64,000 nt of DNA from Hymenobacter oligotrophus. Lineage in GTDB: Bacteria > Bacteroidota > Bacteroidia > Cytophagales > Hymenobacteraceae. The translations under genes were made by a program, and so were the position numbers. Shown piece by piece: positions 1 to 7,800 of this stretch (positions within the stretch are counted from its first letter, which is position 1; each line of letters begins with the position of its first letter). The notes under the pieces are model-generated. The model had not been told where the DNA came from. It did no database searches and saw only the letters and a program-made list of their open reading frames with translations. The stretch lies in NCBI RefSeq assembly GCF_003574965.1, contig NZ_CP032317.1:1240001-1304000 (forward strand), written 5' to 3'.

Positions 1-81
1 CAGCTGGCCGAAAATCTGGCGCAGCAGGTGTCTATCCGCAACAACATCGCGCCGCGCACGCAGGTAGTTGAAGTAAAGTAA
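1..81 (+). CDS. mrp: Mrp/ApbC-family P-loop ATPase, C-terminal end only
   Basis: Only the last 26 codons lie in the window, ending at a TAA. The readable tail (QLAENLAQQVSIRNN, then APRTQVVEVK) resembles the C-terminus of Mrp/ApbC/NBP35 ATPases of Bacteroidota, cytosolic carriers that load Fe-S clusters onto target proteins. The next gene, a NifU-like Fe-S protein, is the usual neighbour of mrp in this phylum, which supports the call. No Walker motif is visible because the N-terminal part lies outside the window, so the identification rests on the tail and the context. Confidence 0.6.
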   Translation, partial: QLAENLAQQVSIRNNIAPRTQVVEVK

Positions 82-140
82 AGCCGACCCGTTTGCGGCG
101 AAAGTGCGAACTTCGCAATCAGGTCAAGTGTCTAGTAACT

Positions 141-470
141 ATGTCAGCGTCTGCCACTCTCCTCGAACATCCCTTGCTGCCCCGCATCGAGCAAGCCCTC
201 GACAGCATCCGGCCGTACCTCGAAGCCGATGGCGGCAACGTGCGCGTACTCGAGATTACCGACGATATGGTGCTCCGCTTGGAGCTGATGGGTGCCTGCG
301 GTACCTGCCCCATGTCGCCCATGACGCTGAAAGCCGGTGTTAGCGAATCGGTTAAAAAGGCCGTACCGGAAATTGTGGCCGTGGAAGCCGTAAACGGCAT
401 TACGGCACCGCAGCCAGCCGGCCAGGTTGGCCGCCCTGTGCAGCCGAACCCGGTGCCTACGCCTAATTAA
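141..470 (+). CDS. NifU C-terminal-domain Fe-S scaffold protein
   Basis: A 109-aa protein made almost entirely of the NifU C-terminal (Nfu) domain, which holds or transfers Fe-S clusters in the cytoplasm. The family signature is clear: an acidic helix region (RPYLEADGGNV) followed by the CxxC motif in GACGTCPMSP, which binds the cluster between two subunits. A Pro-rich tail of about 20 residues follows the domain. The ATG at 141 is preferred over an upstream TTG at 93 because homology starts just after it. It lies 60 bases behind the mrp end and is probably co-transcribed with it. Confidence 0.9.
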   Translation: MSASATLLEHPLLPRIEQALDSIRPYLEADGGNVRVLEITDDMVLRLELMGACGTCPMSPMTLKAGVSESVKKAVPEIVAVEAVNGITAPQPAGQVGRPVQPNPVPTPN

Positions 471-500
471 TATTCGTTTTTCGGAAGTACTAATAGAAAA

Positions 501-538
501 GCGCCCCGCTTCTGCCGATTTCGGCGGAGGCGGGGCGC
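501..538 (+). terminator. Hairpin between the nifU-like gene and the deiminase pseudogene
   Basis: Arms 501-509 and 530-538 are exact complements (gcgccccgc / gcggggcgc), with a second inner stem at 514-525. It sits 30 bases after the NifU-like stop and probably ends that transcript. Its right half is part of a 33-bp sequence repeated at 2200-2232. Confidence 0.7.
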
Positions 539-539
539 G
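507..539 (+). repeat. 33-bp direct repeat, copy 1
   Basis: It matches 2200-2232 at 30 of 33 positions by eye (differences only in the tctGCCGATTTCGG versus tctACTGATTTTGG part). The two copies flank the AT-rich two-gene segment. Copy 1 is part of a complete terminator hairpin; copy 2 lacks the left arm. Confidence 0.7.
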
Positions 540-680
540 CTCGTGTTAGTGAATTTAGTCAACGGATTGCGGCAAGGCGTTGTGGGAGATTTTTAGCACT
601 ACTATCCATACGAAGCACTAATGTTGAGTCTTGCACAAATGTCCCTACGAAGCACGTCAGCCCCCATAACGCCAAACCGC

Positions 681-690
681 TGTTACCTGC
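681..690. repeat. 10-bp inverted repeat, left copy (tgttacctgc)
   Basis: Exact reverse complement of 2070-2079. It lies 5 bases beyond the stop codon of the deiminase pseudogene and is preceded by a Bacteroidota-looking word gccaaaccgc. Candidate end of the cassette. Confidence 0.55.
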
Positions 691-695
691 TGTTT

Positions 696-1544
696 TTATT
701 TGTCTGTCTTTATGTTCCAAGTTATGCAGTTCAGTATTCCTCCGTCATAAGCTATTTCGTTGCTTTCGATAGTCTGAATGTTTTGTCCTGCGAAAATCGT
801 CTCAAGTTGTTTTACGGCTAAGTCATCCTCTCTGATGCCAAAGGTTGGAATGATTACCGTATTTTCCATTTGCAAATAGTTGATGTAGCCGCCATTTGCG
901 TGGTCTATACTTTCATTGTCATATACTTTATAAGGAATTTTTATGTACTCAAGTCCTGTGTTGTGAATAGCAATTTCAAAAGCTCTATAAAACCATTCTT
1001 TCTCTTTTTTATGTTTATAGTTATTGATGACAACCGTATTTTCGTTTATAAACCGAATCATACCGTCTGAATGACCTGTGAAGTCGCCCGGTTGTTGGGA
1101 AACAAAGTAGAGTTTGTAATCTGTAAGAGTTCGTATAGCTTTTTTATCAATTGCTTGCGTTCATACTGTGGATTGTCAACAAAAATACGGTCAGTCATAA
1201 TGACTTTATTTGTCCAATGTGTTACGTTACCACCGTCAAGGATGATATCTGTTTTTATTGTGTTAATACAGATATGACTACAAATTGCATCAACGTCTGA
1301 AATTGTTTTTAGAAGTTTCTTTGTCTGTAAGTATGAAGGATTATAAGTGAACCGAGCAAACTTGTTCAACTCGGTCTGAATAGGCATATAGTCAACCGCC
1401 CACACATCTTTTGTTTTAGGAAGCAGCGCAAAATTGATATTGCAATCGGTCAGCACCTTTTCAAACCGATTGTAAAAGTCGGGATATTTTTTTTGGTAAA
1501 GTGTCCGCTAAATATAGAAAATTAGTTTGGCTGTCAATTATCAT
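696..1544 (-). pseudogene. Agmatine/peptidylarginine-deiminase-family gene, two frameshifts
   Basis: Read across two frame changes, this is a complete deiminase-family (PF04371-type) protein of about 280 aa: start MIIDSQTNFLYLADTLPKK at 1544, then YPDFYNRFEK in another frame, the motifs VWAVDYMPIQ and ILDGGNVTHW, FTGHSDGM with the catalytic His in a third frame, and DGGILNCITWNI with the catalytic Cys near the end. The first break is at a run of eight A (plus-strand T run 1487-1494), where seven would keep frame. The second is at a CCC run near 1099-1101, where one more C would give FPQQPGDFTGH. Both breaks are single-base homopolymer changes, so sequencing error is as likely as true decay. 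The start overlaps the upstream gene's stop by ATGA. Family members hydrolyse the guanidino group of agmatine or arginine. Confidence 0.8.
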
Positions 1545-2044
1545 TTGCCTGGGTTAATTAAGAAAGCATAGTTTAGTTGATCAGCTCCGTTTTCCTTTGC
1601 GTTTTTTCCTAAGCCTATACGGGTTCTTTTAATAATTTGTGATTTCGGAAAATTATGTTCAACAATTTGTGTTTTTATCGATTGAGTGAACGCATTATTT
1701 TCACTGAAAAGCTTCATAGCACAAACCATCGGTCCTTTTATAATTGTTTTCCTGTCAATATCATATATACTTCTTAGCAAGATGCCACCATAACCTCCTG
1801 TTTCGTCATTTTTGAGAGCAATGTCAACCCCTGAATAATGAAAAAACCAATCGCCCGCTTTGGGGTCAACGTGTCTACGCTTGTATGTACTGTTGTCAGC
1901 ATGATTTGGTGAATTCCAATAAAATTCAATTTCTATTAACCTATATAAAGCGTTATTTGTCTGAATGGCATAACTATCAAATAATTTTTGAGCTATGCTC
2001 TCAAATTCGCTTTCTGTTTCTTTTTTTATTGACAAAAATTCCAT
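1541..2044 (-). CDS. Small conserved hypothetical protein, possible methyladenine-glycosylase-like fold
   Basis: A 167-aa protein from an ATG at 2044; an earlier ATG at 2107 would add 21 residues that fall in the cassette-edge repeat and look non-coding. I do not recognise a named family with certainty. The motif order RLIEIEFYWN, then NHADNSTYKRR, GDWFFHYSGVDI, YGGILLRSI and KGPMVCAMKLF resembles the order in 3-methyladenine DNA glycosylases of the AAG type (ETEAY, then YVYxxYG, LIRALxP and GPxxL). That is an inference from pattern only. The gene is AT-rich like its partner, which starts within its stop codon, so the pair is probably translated together. Confidence 0.6.
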   Translation of the reverse strand: MEFLSIKKETESEFESIAQKLFDSYAIQTNNALYRLIEIEFYWNSPNHADNSTYKRRHVDPKAGDWFFHYSGVDIALKNDETGGYGGILLRSIYDIDRKTIIKGPMVCAMKLFSENNAFTQSIKTQIVEHNFPKSQIIKRTRIGLGKNAKENGADQLNYAFLINPGK

Positions 2045-2069
2045 AGTTGATGTGTGCCGTACTAAAATG

Positions 2070-2079
2070 GCAGGTAACA
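2070..2079. repeat. 10-bp inverted repeat, right copy (gcaggtaaca)
   Basis: Exact reverse complement of 681-690. It lies 25 bases upstream of the ATG of the 167-aa protein on the minus strand. Candidate end of the cassette. Confidence 0.55.
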
Positions 2080-2199
2080 TTCCTATCGCCGAAACTGGCA
2101 GCAGCATATTGGCTTGGGTTATATCTACTTAGTCCGCAAGCGAGTTTCGGCTACAAGTAGACCGTTGGCACGATAACCGAAACCCGACGACTTCCAAGC

Positions 2200-2232
2200 C
2201 GCTTCTACTGATTTTGGCGGAGGCGGGGCGCG
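2200..2232 (+). repeat. 33-bp direct repeat, copy 2
   Basis: Second copy of the 507-539 sequence (30 of 33 identical). Unlike copy 1 it has no complementary left arm upstream, so it cannot form the same hairpin. It sits just downstream of the DUF6882 gene's stop. Confidence 0.7.
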
Positions 2233-2260
2233 GTGGTTTTTGGTTTGGTAGCTGTAAGAT

Positions 2261-3016
2261 TTACTTACGTCTTATGTTAACTTCTTTCATATCGAAATAG
2301 CACTGCTCACATACGAGTTTGATGTTAGCAAAAGCCATTGAGCTGTCATTCCACTCACCTTCTCGCTCCCTTACCTTTTCGCATTCATCACACCATGCTT
2401 GAAGATCATCTTCGATGTCTAATTCCATGTTTACATGCGTTACAAAAGCCTCCTCAAATCCAACTTTTGAAGCACGATTCAGGTGTTGGCAAACAAACGC
2501 TCTTCTTCGGCATTCGTGTAAACCACACTCCACATACTTGTCTTTAATTTCCTGAGCAGTTTCATTATCGACCACGTCTAGCACTACCAAAAAACATAAC
2601 AGATGCTCAGATACTGGCCTATATACCCCTATGCCATTAAGTAAATAGACTGCTATTGCACTTAGTTGCCATGCTTCCTCTTCGGAGCTTTCGAAGTATC
2701 CAGTAATAAGCTTATCAAACGCGGTTTGCTCTCCAAAGTCTTTTATAGCTTCAATTTCTCCTTTGCCCTTCGAAAAAACGGATTCTTTGTCCCACGCCCA
2801 TTTCCAAGTATTAGTGTTTGTCGAATAAGTACCCGCTAGCACGAATCGCAAATTGATTTCTTTCTCTCCCGTCGAAAAGGTTAATAAGCCTGTAACATTA
2901 TTATAAAACCAGTTCTCATAAGAATCGATATCATAGTCTGTTATGAATTGTTCTTGTAATACTTGCAAGTCGTGCAGGCATTGATCAGCAAACACGCTGT
3001 ATTTTAATTTATTCAT
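2261..3016 (-). CDS. DUF6882-like protein with C-terminal zinc-ribbon cysteines
   Basis: A 251-aa protein; ATG at 3016 (MNKLKYSVF) chosen because the open frame upstream runs into the promoter of the divergent fahA gene. The middle part (VLAGTYSTNTNTWKWAWDKES, split here as VLAGTYS and TWKWAWDKES) matches the aromatic pattern of the DUF6882 family. The last 50 residues hold CDEC and CEQC pairs, spaced as in a zinc ribbon, which I do not know as a standard part of that family. Codon and base use are AT-rich like the neighbouring cassette, suggesting transfer. DUF6882 proteins are often accessory; an immunity-type role is possible but nothing here proves it. Confidence 0.65.
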   Translation of the reverse strand: MNKLKYSVFADQCLHDLQVLQEQFITDYDIDSYENWFYNNVTGLLTFSTGEKEINLRFVLAGTYSTNTNTWKWAWDKESVFSKGKGEIEAIKDFGEQTAFDKLITGYFESSEEEAWQLSAIAVYLLNGIGVYRPVSEHLLCFLVVLDVVDNETAQEIKDKYVECGLHECRRRAFVCQHLNRASKVGFEEAFVTHVNMELDIEDDLQAWCDECEKVREREGEWNDSSMAFANIKLVCEQCYFDMKEVNIRRK

Positions 3017-3104
3017 GATTTCATGTGAATTGGGAGCCTGAAGGTAGCCAGCGCAGTGTAAGCTGGCAAACTGCTCAGATACCCTGCTTTTGCGCTTGCA
3101 CCTA

Positions 3105-3112
3105 TACCTTTG
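3105..3112 (+). promoter_or_regulatory. Bacteroidota -7 box TACCTTTG before fahA
   Basis: Exact match to TAnnTTTG, 28 bases before the chosen ATG of fumarylacetoacetase. No good -33 TTG was found at the ideal distance, so this is a candidate only. Confidence 0.45.
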
Positions 3113-3139
3113 CCCGCAATCCACCCTGCTTTCAAACAT

Positions 3140-4420
3140 ATGGCCAACCCGAACGACCCTTCCCTGCACTCCTGGATTGACATTGCGCCCAACAGCGACT
3201 TTCCCATCCAGAACCTGCCGTTTGGCGTGTTCGAAACGGAGGAACGCGGAACGCGGGTGGGCGTGGCCATTGGCGAGTACGTGCTCGATTTGTACGCCGT
3301 AAGCCAGTTCGGCTTGTTCCGCGGGCTCGATCTACCTTCGGAGCCGCGGGTGTTCCGGCGTCGTTCGCTCAACGGGTTTATCAAGCTGGGCCGGCCGGTG
3401 TGGCGGGCGGTGCGGCAGCGCATCAGCCAGCTGCTGCGCCACGACAACCCCGAGCTGCGCGACAACGAGGAGGCCATGCGCAGCTGCTTGGTGCGCCAGC
3501 GCGATGTGCGCATGCTGCGCCCCGTGAAGCCCAACAACTACACCGACTTTTACAGCAGCATTGAGCACGCTACCAACGTGGGCACCATGTTCCGCGACCC
3601 GGCCAACGCCCTGCTGCCCAACTGGAAGTGGATACCCATTGGCTACCACGGCCGCACGAGCAGCATCGTGGTAAGCGGCACCGATATCCGGCGGCCCCTA
3701 GGTCAAAGGAAGGCGCCCGATGCGCAGGTGCCCACCTTCGGCCCCTCGCAGCAGCTCGATTTTGAGCTGGAAGTGTCGATGGTAGTGGGCCAAGGCACTG
3801 CGCTGGGCGAAACCGTGCCGTTGGAGCAAGCCGAAGACCACATTTTCGGCCTGCTGCTGTTCAACGACTGGAGCGCCCGCGACCTGCAGAGCTGGGAATA
3901 CGTGCCCCTAGGTCCGTTTTTGGGCAAGAACTTCGGGAGCAGCCTGTCGCCGTGGGTGGTTACGCTCGATGCCCTGGAGCCCTTCCGGGTAACCGGACCT
4001 GAGCAAGACCCCGAGCCCCTGCCCTACCTGCACCAGGTGGGTGCGCGCAACTTCGATATTCAGCTGGAGGTAAGCCTGCAGCCGCAAGGCGGCGAAGAAA
4101 ACGTGATTTGCCGCTCAAACTTTAAGTACATGTATTGGAGCATGGCGCAGCAGCTTACGCATCACGCCTCCAACGGCTGCCCGCTGGAGGTGGGCGACCT
4201 GTACGCCTCGGGCACCATCAGCGGCCAAAGCCCCGACTCGTACGGCTCGATGCTGGAACTCAGCTGGCGCGGCACCAAGCCCCTGACGTTGTCGGACGGC
4301 TCGCAGCGCAAGTTTATCCAGGACGGCGACACCGTGATTATGCGCGGTTTCTGCGAGCGAAACGGCCTGCGCATCGGCTTCGGCGAGGTGCGCGGCACTG
4401 TGCTGCCAGCTGTAGAGTAG
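3140..4420 (+). CDS. fahA: Fumarylacetoacetase
   Basis: A 426-aa enzyme that splits fumarylacetoacetate into fumarate and acetoacetate, the last step of tyrosine and homogentisate breakdown. The N-terminal SH3-like domain starts at NDPSLHSWID and the catalytic beta-roll follows; FYSSIEHATNVGTMFRDP, the DFELEVSMVVG metal-ligand strand and DWSARDLQSWEY are all intact. The length is normal. ATG 3140 is preferred over a TTG at 3110, since family proteins begin a few residues before NDPS and a TAnnTTTG box lies at 3105. No other tyrosine-pathway gene is in the window. Convergent with glpD across a hairpin. Confidence 0.95.
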   Translation: MANPNDPSLHSWIDIAPNSDFPIQNLPFGVFETEERGTRVGVAIGEYVLDLYAVSQFGLFRGLDLPSEPRVFRRRSLNGFIKLGRPVWRAVRQRISQLLRHDNPELRDNEEAMRSCLVRQRDVRMLRPVKPNNYTDFYSSIEHATNVGTMFRDPANALLPNWKWIPIGYHGRTSSIVVSGTDIRRPLGQRKAPDAQVPTFGPSQQLDFELEVSMVVGQGTALGETVPLEQAEDHIFGLLLFNDWSARDLQSWEYVPLGPFLGKNFGSSLSPWVVTLDALEPFRVTGPEQDPEPLPYLHQVGARNFDIQLEVSLQPQGGEENVICRSNFKYMYWSMAQQLTHHASNGCPLEVGDLYASGTISGQSPDSYGSMLELSWRGTKPLTLSDGSQRKFIQDGDTVIMRGFCERNGLRIGFGEVRGTVLPAVE

Positions 4421-4433
4421 CCGTCGGGTCATT

Positions 4434-4482
4434 TGTAGCGCGGAACCACAGGTCGGCGTAGCCAACGGATTTCCGCGCTACA
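4434..4482. terminator. Bidirectional hairpin between fahA and glpD
   Basis: 12-base arms 4434-4445 (tgtagcgcggaa) and 4471-4482 are exact complements, with a 25-base loop. It lies between two convergent genes. The sequence looks like a dispersed intergenic palindrome rather than a minimal terminator. Confidence 0.7.
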
Positions 4483-4485
4483 TTT

Positions 4486-6081
4486 TTACGGCAACAGGTA
4501 GCCTTGCGCCAATTCCGTAAAGCTGGCTACCTGCTCGCGCTGCCATGCTTCGGGGCGACCTAGCTCCTGCGCAAGCAAGGCCGCAACCCTCGGTGCCATG
4601 CGCTGGGCGGCGCGGGCATCGAGGAAAAGCACGCGCAAGCGGCGCGCCAGAACATCCTCCACGGTTCGGGCCATTTCGTGGCGGGCGGCCCATACTACTT
4701 CGCCCTGCAAGTACGCGAAGGCAGCATCCAGCGGGTCGGCCCAGGATGGGTTGTCGGCAAGTAGCTGCTGCAAAGCGGGCAAGTCGGTGCCGTAAACGCC
4801 TAGGTGCCCGGGGGCTTCGGACTGATGAGGAACCGGCGGCGCGCCGTGGATGGGCAGCGTGGCGCTGCCGCTCGGTCGGTGGGGCAGCTTGCCTAAAGCA
4901 GTGGCGCGGCCGAGCACGACTTCGCCCATCTGGCGGAAGGTCGTCCATTTGCCGCCGGTAATGGTATACAGCCCCGACGCCGAAACGCGCAGGTAATGCC
5001 GCCGCGAAATGTTTTTGGTAGCGCCGGCGCCGGAGCTTGTTGCTGCGAGGGGCCGCAGCCCGGCAAACACGCTCAGCACATCGGCGCGGGTGGGCGCGGC
5101 CTGCAGGTAGCGGGCGGCGGTGGTCAAAATAAAGTCGACTTCTTCGGGCAGGGCCCTCGGTTCGGGGCTGGCTTGGGGCAGCGGGGTATCGGTGGTGCCC
5201 AGTACCACGTGGCCGTGCCAGGGCACGGCAAAGAGCACCCGGCCATCGGAAGTGCGCGGGATGAGCAGCGCCGCCGAGCCCGGCAGAAACCGCCGCGGCA
5301 GCACGAGGTGCACGCCCTGGCTGGGGCGCACGAGCGGGGCTTGGCGGGGTTCGTCGAGGCGCAGCACCTCATCCACGAACACGCCGGTGGCGTTGACGAC
5401 CACGCTGCCCAGCGCGCGGTGGCGCTGGCCGGTTTCGCGGTCTTCGAACTCAACGCCTTGCACTTGCCCGTTGGCGGCTTTCAGCAGGCTGCGCACCGCG
5501 GCGTAGTTGAGCACGGCGGCGCCGTGCGCGGCGCAGGTTTGCGCGAGGTTTAGGGCCAGGCGGGCATCGTCGAACTGGCCGTCGTGGTAGAGCACACCGC
5601 CGCGCAAGCCAGCCGTGCGCAGGTTGGTCCCTAGGTAAGCCCGGGTTTGCGCCGCCGAAAGCATCCGCGAACTGCCCAGCCCCAGGCGCCCGGCCAGCCA
5701 GTCGTATAGTTTCAGGCCGAGAGCGTAGTACGGCCGGGCAAAGCGCCCGTAGGCCGGAATAACGAAGGTTTGGCTATGCGCCACGTGCGGGGCGTTGCGC
5801 AGCAACAAACCTCGTTCGCGCAGGGCTTCGCGCACCAGCCCTAGGTTGCCTTGCGCCAGGTAGCGCACGCCCCCGTGCACCAGCTTGGTGCTACGGCTGG
5901 AGGTACCTTGAGCGAAATCGGCTTGCTCGAGCAAAAGCACCGAAAAGCCGCGGCTCACGGCATCGAGCGCCACGCCCAGGCCAGTGGCCCCGCCCCCAAT
6001 CACCACCACGTCCCAATGGGATCCGCCGGCCACGAGCCGCAATTGCGCATCGCGTTGAAAGGCGGTGGTAACTGACTTCAT
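4486..6081 (-). CDS. glpD: Aerobic glycerol-3-phosphate dehydrogenase
   Basis: A 531-aa FAD enzyme that oxidises glycerol 3-phosphate to dihydroxyacetone phosphate and passes electrons to the quinone pool at the inner membrane. The FAD-binding Rossmann motif VVIGGGATGLGVALDA is at about residues 26-41, followed by SSRSTKLVHGGVRYL, the family's substrate-binding signature, and a second nucleotide-contact region ITGGKWTTFRQMG near residue 380. The C-terminal DAO-C helical domain (VVWAARHEMARTVEDVLARR) is present. No glpK or glpF adjoins it, so it stands as a single gene. Upstream is a 546-base AT-rich gap. Confidence 0.95.
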   Translation of the reverse strand: MKSVTTAFQRDAQLRLVAGGSHWDVVVIGGGATGLGVALDAVSRGFSVLLLEQADFAQGTSSRSTKLVHGGVRYLAQGNLGLVREALRERGLLLRNAPHVAHSQTFVIPAYGRFARPYYALGLKLYDWLAGRLGLGSSRMLSAAQTRAYLGTNLRTAGLRGGVLYHDGQFDDARLALNLAQTCAAHGAAVLNYAAVRSLLKAANGQVQGVEFEDRETGQRHRALGSVVVNATGVFVDEVLRLDEPRQAPLVRPSQGVHLVLPRRFLPGSAALLIPRTSDGRVLFAVPWHGHVVLGTTDTPLPQASPEPRALPEEVDFILTTAARYLQAAPTRADVLSVFAGLRPLAATSSGAGATKNISRRHYLRVSASGLYTITGGKWTTFRQMGEVVLGRATALGKLPHRPSGSATLPIHGAPPVPHQSEAPGHLGVYGTDLPALQQLLADNPSWADPLDAAFAYLQGEVVWAARHEMARTVEDVLARRLRVLFLDARAAQRMAPRVAALLAQELGRPEAWQREQVASFTELAQGYLLP

Positions 6082-6627
6082 AAAACAACTGAACTGCGTG
6101 GTGTGCTGAAGTTTGAAGTAGCTTCCGGCATTTTCGATAACGCTTGTCTGAATGTGAACTGCGAAGTATGATGCTTTACAAAGTCGCCTCCAATAACAAA
6201 CGAAAACCAGGAATCGAAGGTCAACGTGCGTCGTTAGTAAATCAGTTTATTATGTGCAATTCTGGAACACAAGACTCTTAACGATAATAGTAAACTGGTT
6301 TATCATATGTTCAATAAATCCATTGTGTGCTTTGTAAAGGCTATTACCATTATGGGTTGCTTGTCATTTTGGAGTTGGTAAGAGTTGGGGAGGCCTAGGT
6401 CGGAAGTATTGGCTGATAAGCAATCAGCAGGCGTGAGCTGACGCGCGGCCATTAGCTTTATATCAGGATAATTACAGTCTAAATTAGGACTTCTCCGCAA
6501 CCTTAACCGCGCATGGCAGTACTCTATGCTTGTCTGCTGCGGGGCGGCCTAGCGCTGGCCGGGCCGTGCGCCCCGCCGGCAGGCCTGTTTACCCACGCAC
6601 TTCCATGCACCTAAAAACCCGATTCGT
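6082..6627. other. Intergenic gap, no supported gene
   Basis: 546 bases between the divergent glpD and alcohol dehydrogenase genes, mostly AT-rich in its first 400 bases. One CCTAGG lies near 6393. Near 6540-6575 a GC-rich stretch can fold (ggggcg with cgcccc). An open frame on the minus strand at 6303-6500 has no recognisable content. It must hold the promoters of both flanking genes, but no exact TAnnTTTG box was picked out. Confidence 0.5.
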
Positions 6628-7782
6628 ATGCTAGCTATGGACTACCGGGGCCCCAAAAGGGTCCGCGTTACGCAAAAGCCGATGCCCGAAATCAAGCATC
6701 CGGAGGATGCGATTGTGCGCGTAACGCGCTCCTGCATTTGCGGTTCCGATTTGCACCTTTATAACGGCAACGTGCCCGATACGCGCGTGGGCACCACCTT
6801 CGGCCACGAGTTTGTTGGCGAAGTGGTGGAAATCGGTTCGGAGGTGACCAAGCTCAAAGTGGGCGACCACGTGATTGTGCCCTTCAACATTTCCTGCGGC
6901 AAGTGCCACTTCTGCAAGCAAGGATTGTACGGCAACTGCCACGAATCGAACCCCATGGCCACGGCTGTAGGGGCCATTTACGGCTACTCGCACACGGCGG
7001 GCGGCTTTCATGGCGGGCAGGCCGAGTACGTGCGCGTGCCCTACGCCAACCTAAACCCCACCGTCATTCCGCCGGGCATGGACCTCGACGACGCCGTGCT
7101 GCTCACCGACGTGGTGCCCACGGGCTACCAGGCCGCCGAAATGGCCGGCATTCAGCCCGGCAACACGGTGGTGGTGTTCGGGGCCGGGCCGGTAGGCATC
7201 ATGGCCGCCAAATCGGCGTGGCTGTTCGGAGCCGGGCGCGTAATCGTGCTCGACAAGGAGGATTACCGCCTCGAATTCGTGCGGAACTACGCGCCCTGCG
7301 AGGCCTACAACTTCGAGAAGGACATGCAGGACCCGGTGCTGTTCATCAAGAAAATTACCGACTGGATGGGCGCCGACTGCGTGATTGACGCCGTGGGAGC
7401 TGAGGCCAGCGGCGACGTGATGCAAACCATAACGGGCCGCAAGCTGCTGCTGCAGGCCGGCTCGGCCACGGCCATTCACTGGGCCATCAACTCCGTTAAG
7501 AAAGGCGGCATTGTGAGCGTGGTAGGCGTGTACGGCCCCACCGATAACCTGGTGCCCATCGGCAACGTGCTCAACAAGGGCCTCACGATCCGGGGCAACC
7601 AAACCGCCGTGAAGCGCCACTTGCCGCGCCTGATCGAGCACGTGATGAACGGCGTAATCAAGCCCAAGGAAATCATCACGCACCGCATTCCGCTTGAAGA
7701 CATTGCCGATGGCTACCGGATGTTCTCCGACAAGCTCGACAACTGCATCAAGCCTGTACTGATGATGCCGACGGCCCGCTAA
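6628..7782 (+). CDS. Zinc-dependent alcohol dehydrogenase (formaldehyde-dehydrogenase-like)
   Basis: A 384-aa medium-chain dehydrogenase/reductase. The catalytic zinc site is seen as CICGSDLHLYNG and GHEFVGEVVEIG; the structural zinc site as the four cysteines of CGKCHFCKQGLYGNC; and the NAD-binding fold as VVVFGAGPVGIMAAK. The sequence is of the glutathione-independent formaldehyde dehydrogenase type, often annotated as a threonine-dehydrogenase-like or general alcohol dehydrogenase; the substrate cannot be told. A second possible start (MDYRGPKRV) lies three codons in. The next gene follows by 18 bases and is probably in the same operon. Confidence 0.88.
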   Translation: MLAMDYRGPKRVRVTQKPMPEIKHPEDAIVRVTRSCICGSDLHLYNGNVPDTRVGTTFGHEFVGEVVEIGSEVTKLKVGDHVIVPFNISCGKCHFCKQGLYGNCHESNPMATAVGAIYGYSHTAGGFHGGQAEYVRVPYANLNPTVIPPGMDLDDAVLLTDVVPTGYQAAEMAGIQPGNTVVVFGAGPVGIMAAKSAWLFGAGRVIVLDKEDYRLEFVRNYAPCEAYNFEKDMQDPVLFIKKITDWMGADCVIDAVGAEASGDVMQTITGRKLLLQAGSATAIHWAINSVKKGGIVSVVGVYGPTDNLVPIGNVLNKGLTIRGNQTAVKRHLPRLIEHVMNGVIKPKEIITHRIPLEDIADGYRMFSDKLDNCIKPVLMMPTAR

Positions 7783-7800
7783 CCCCTAAGCTCCTCAACC

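Larger units (their letters stand above)
540..2199. mobile_element. AT-rich two-gene cassette-like insertion
   Basis: Base composition drops sharply here from the high-GC background. The segment carries two minus-strand genes that overlap by ATGA (a small hypothetical protein at 1541-2044, then a deiminase-like gene at 696-1544). Just outside the coding pair are the two halves of a 10-bp inverted repeat (681-690 and 2070-2079), only 5 bases from the deiminase stop and 25 bases from the other gene's start. Further out lies the 33-bp direct repeat. Short non-coding edges and paired end repeats recall an integron gene cassette, but no integrase and no canonical GTTRRRY site are visible. The mobile nature is inferred. 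Confidence 0.5.

Noticed and set aside
621-821. 66-codon plus-strand frame at the cassette edge
   Set aside because: It overlaps the deiminase end and the inverted-repeat word, with no recognisable content.
540-2199. Calling the cassette an integron cassette
   Set aside because: No GTTRRRY/RYYYAAC cores and no integrase; only the compact layout and end repeats are similar.
6303-6500. 65-aa open frame on the minus strand in the glpD upstream gap
   Set aside because: No recognisable domain, no promoter word, and a composition like the AT-rich gap around it; most likely chance.
6512-6613. 33-codon frame starting ATGGCAGTACTC before the alcohol dehydrogenase
   Set aside because: Too short and with no family resemblance; the GC-rich part is better explained by a foldable stretch.
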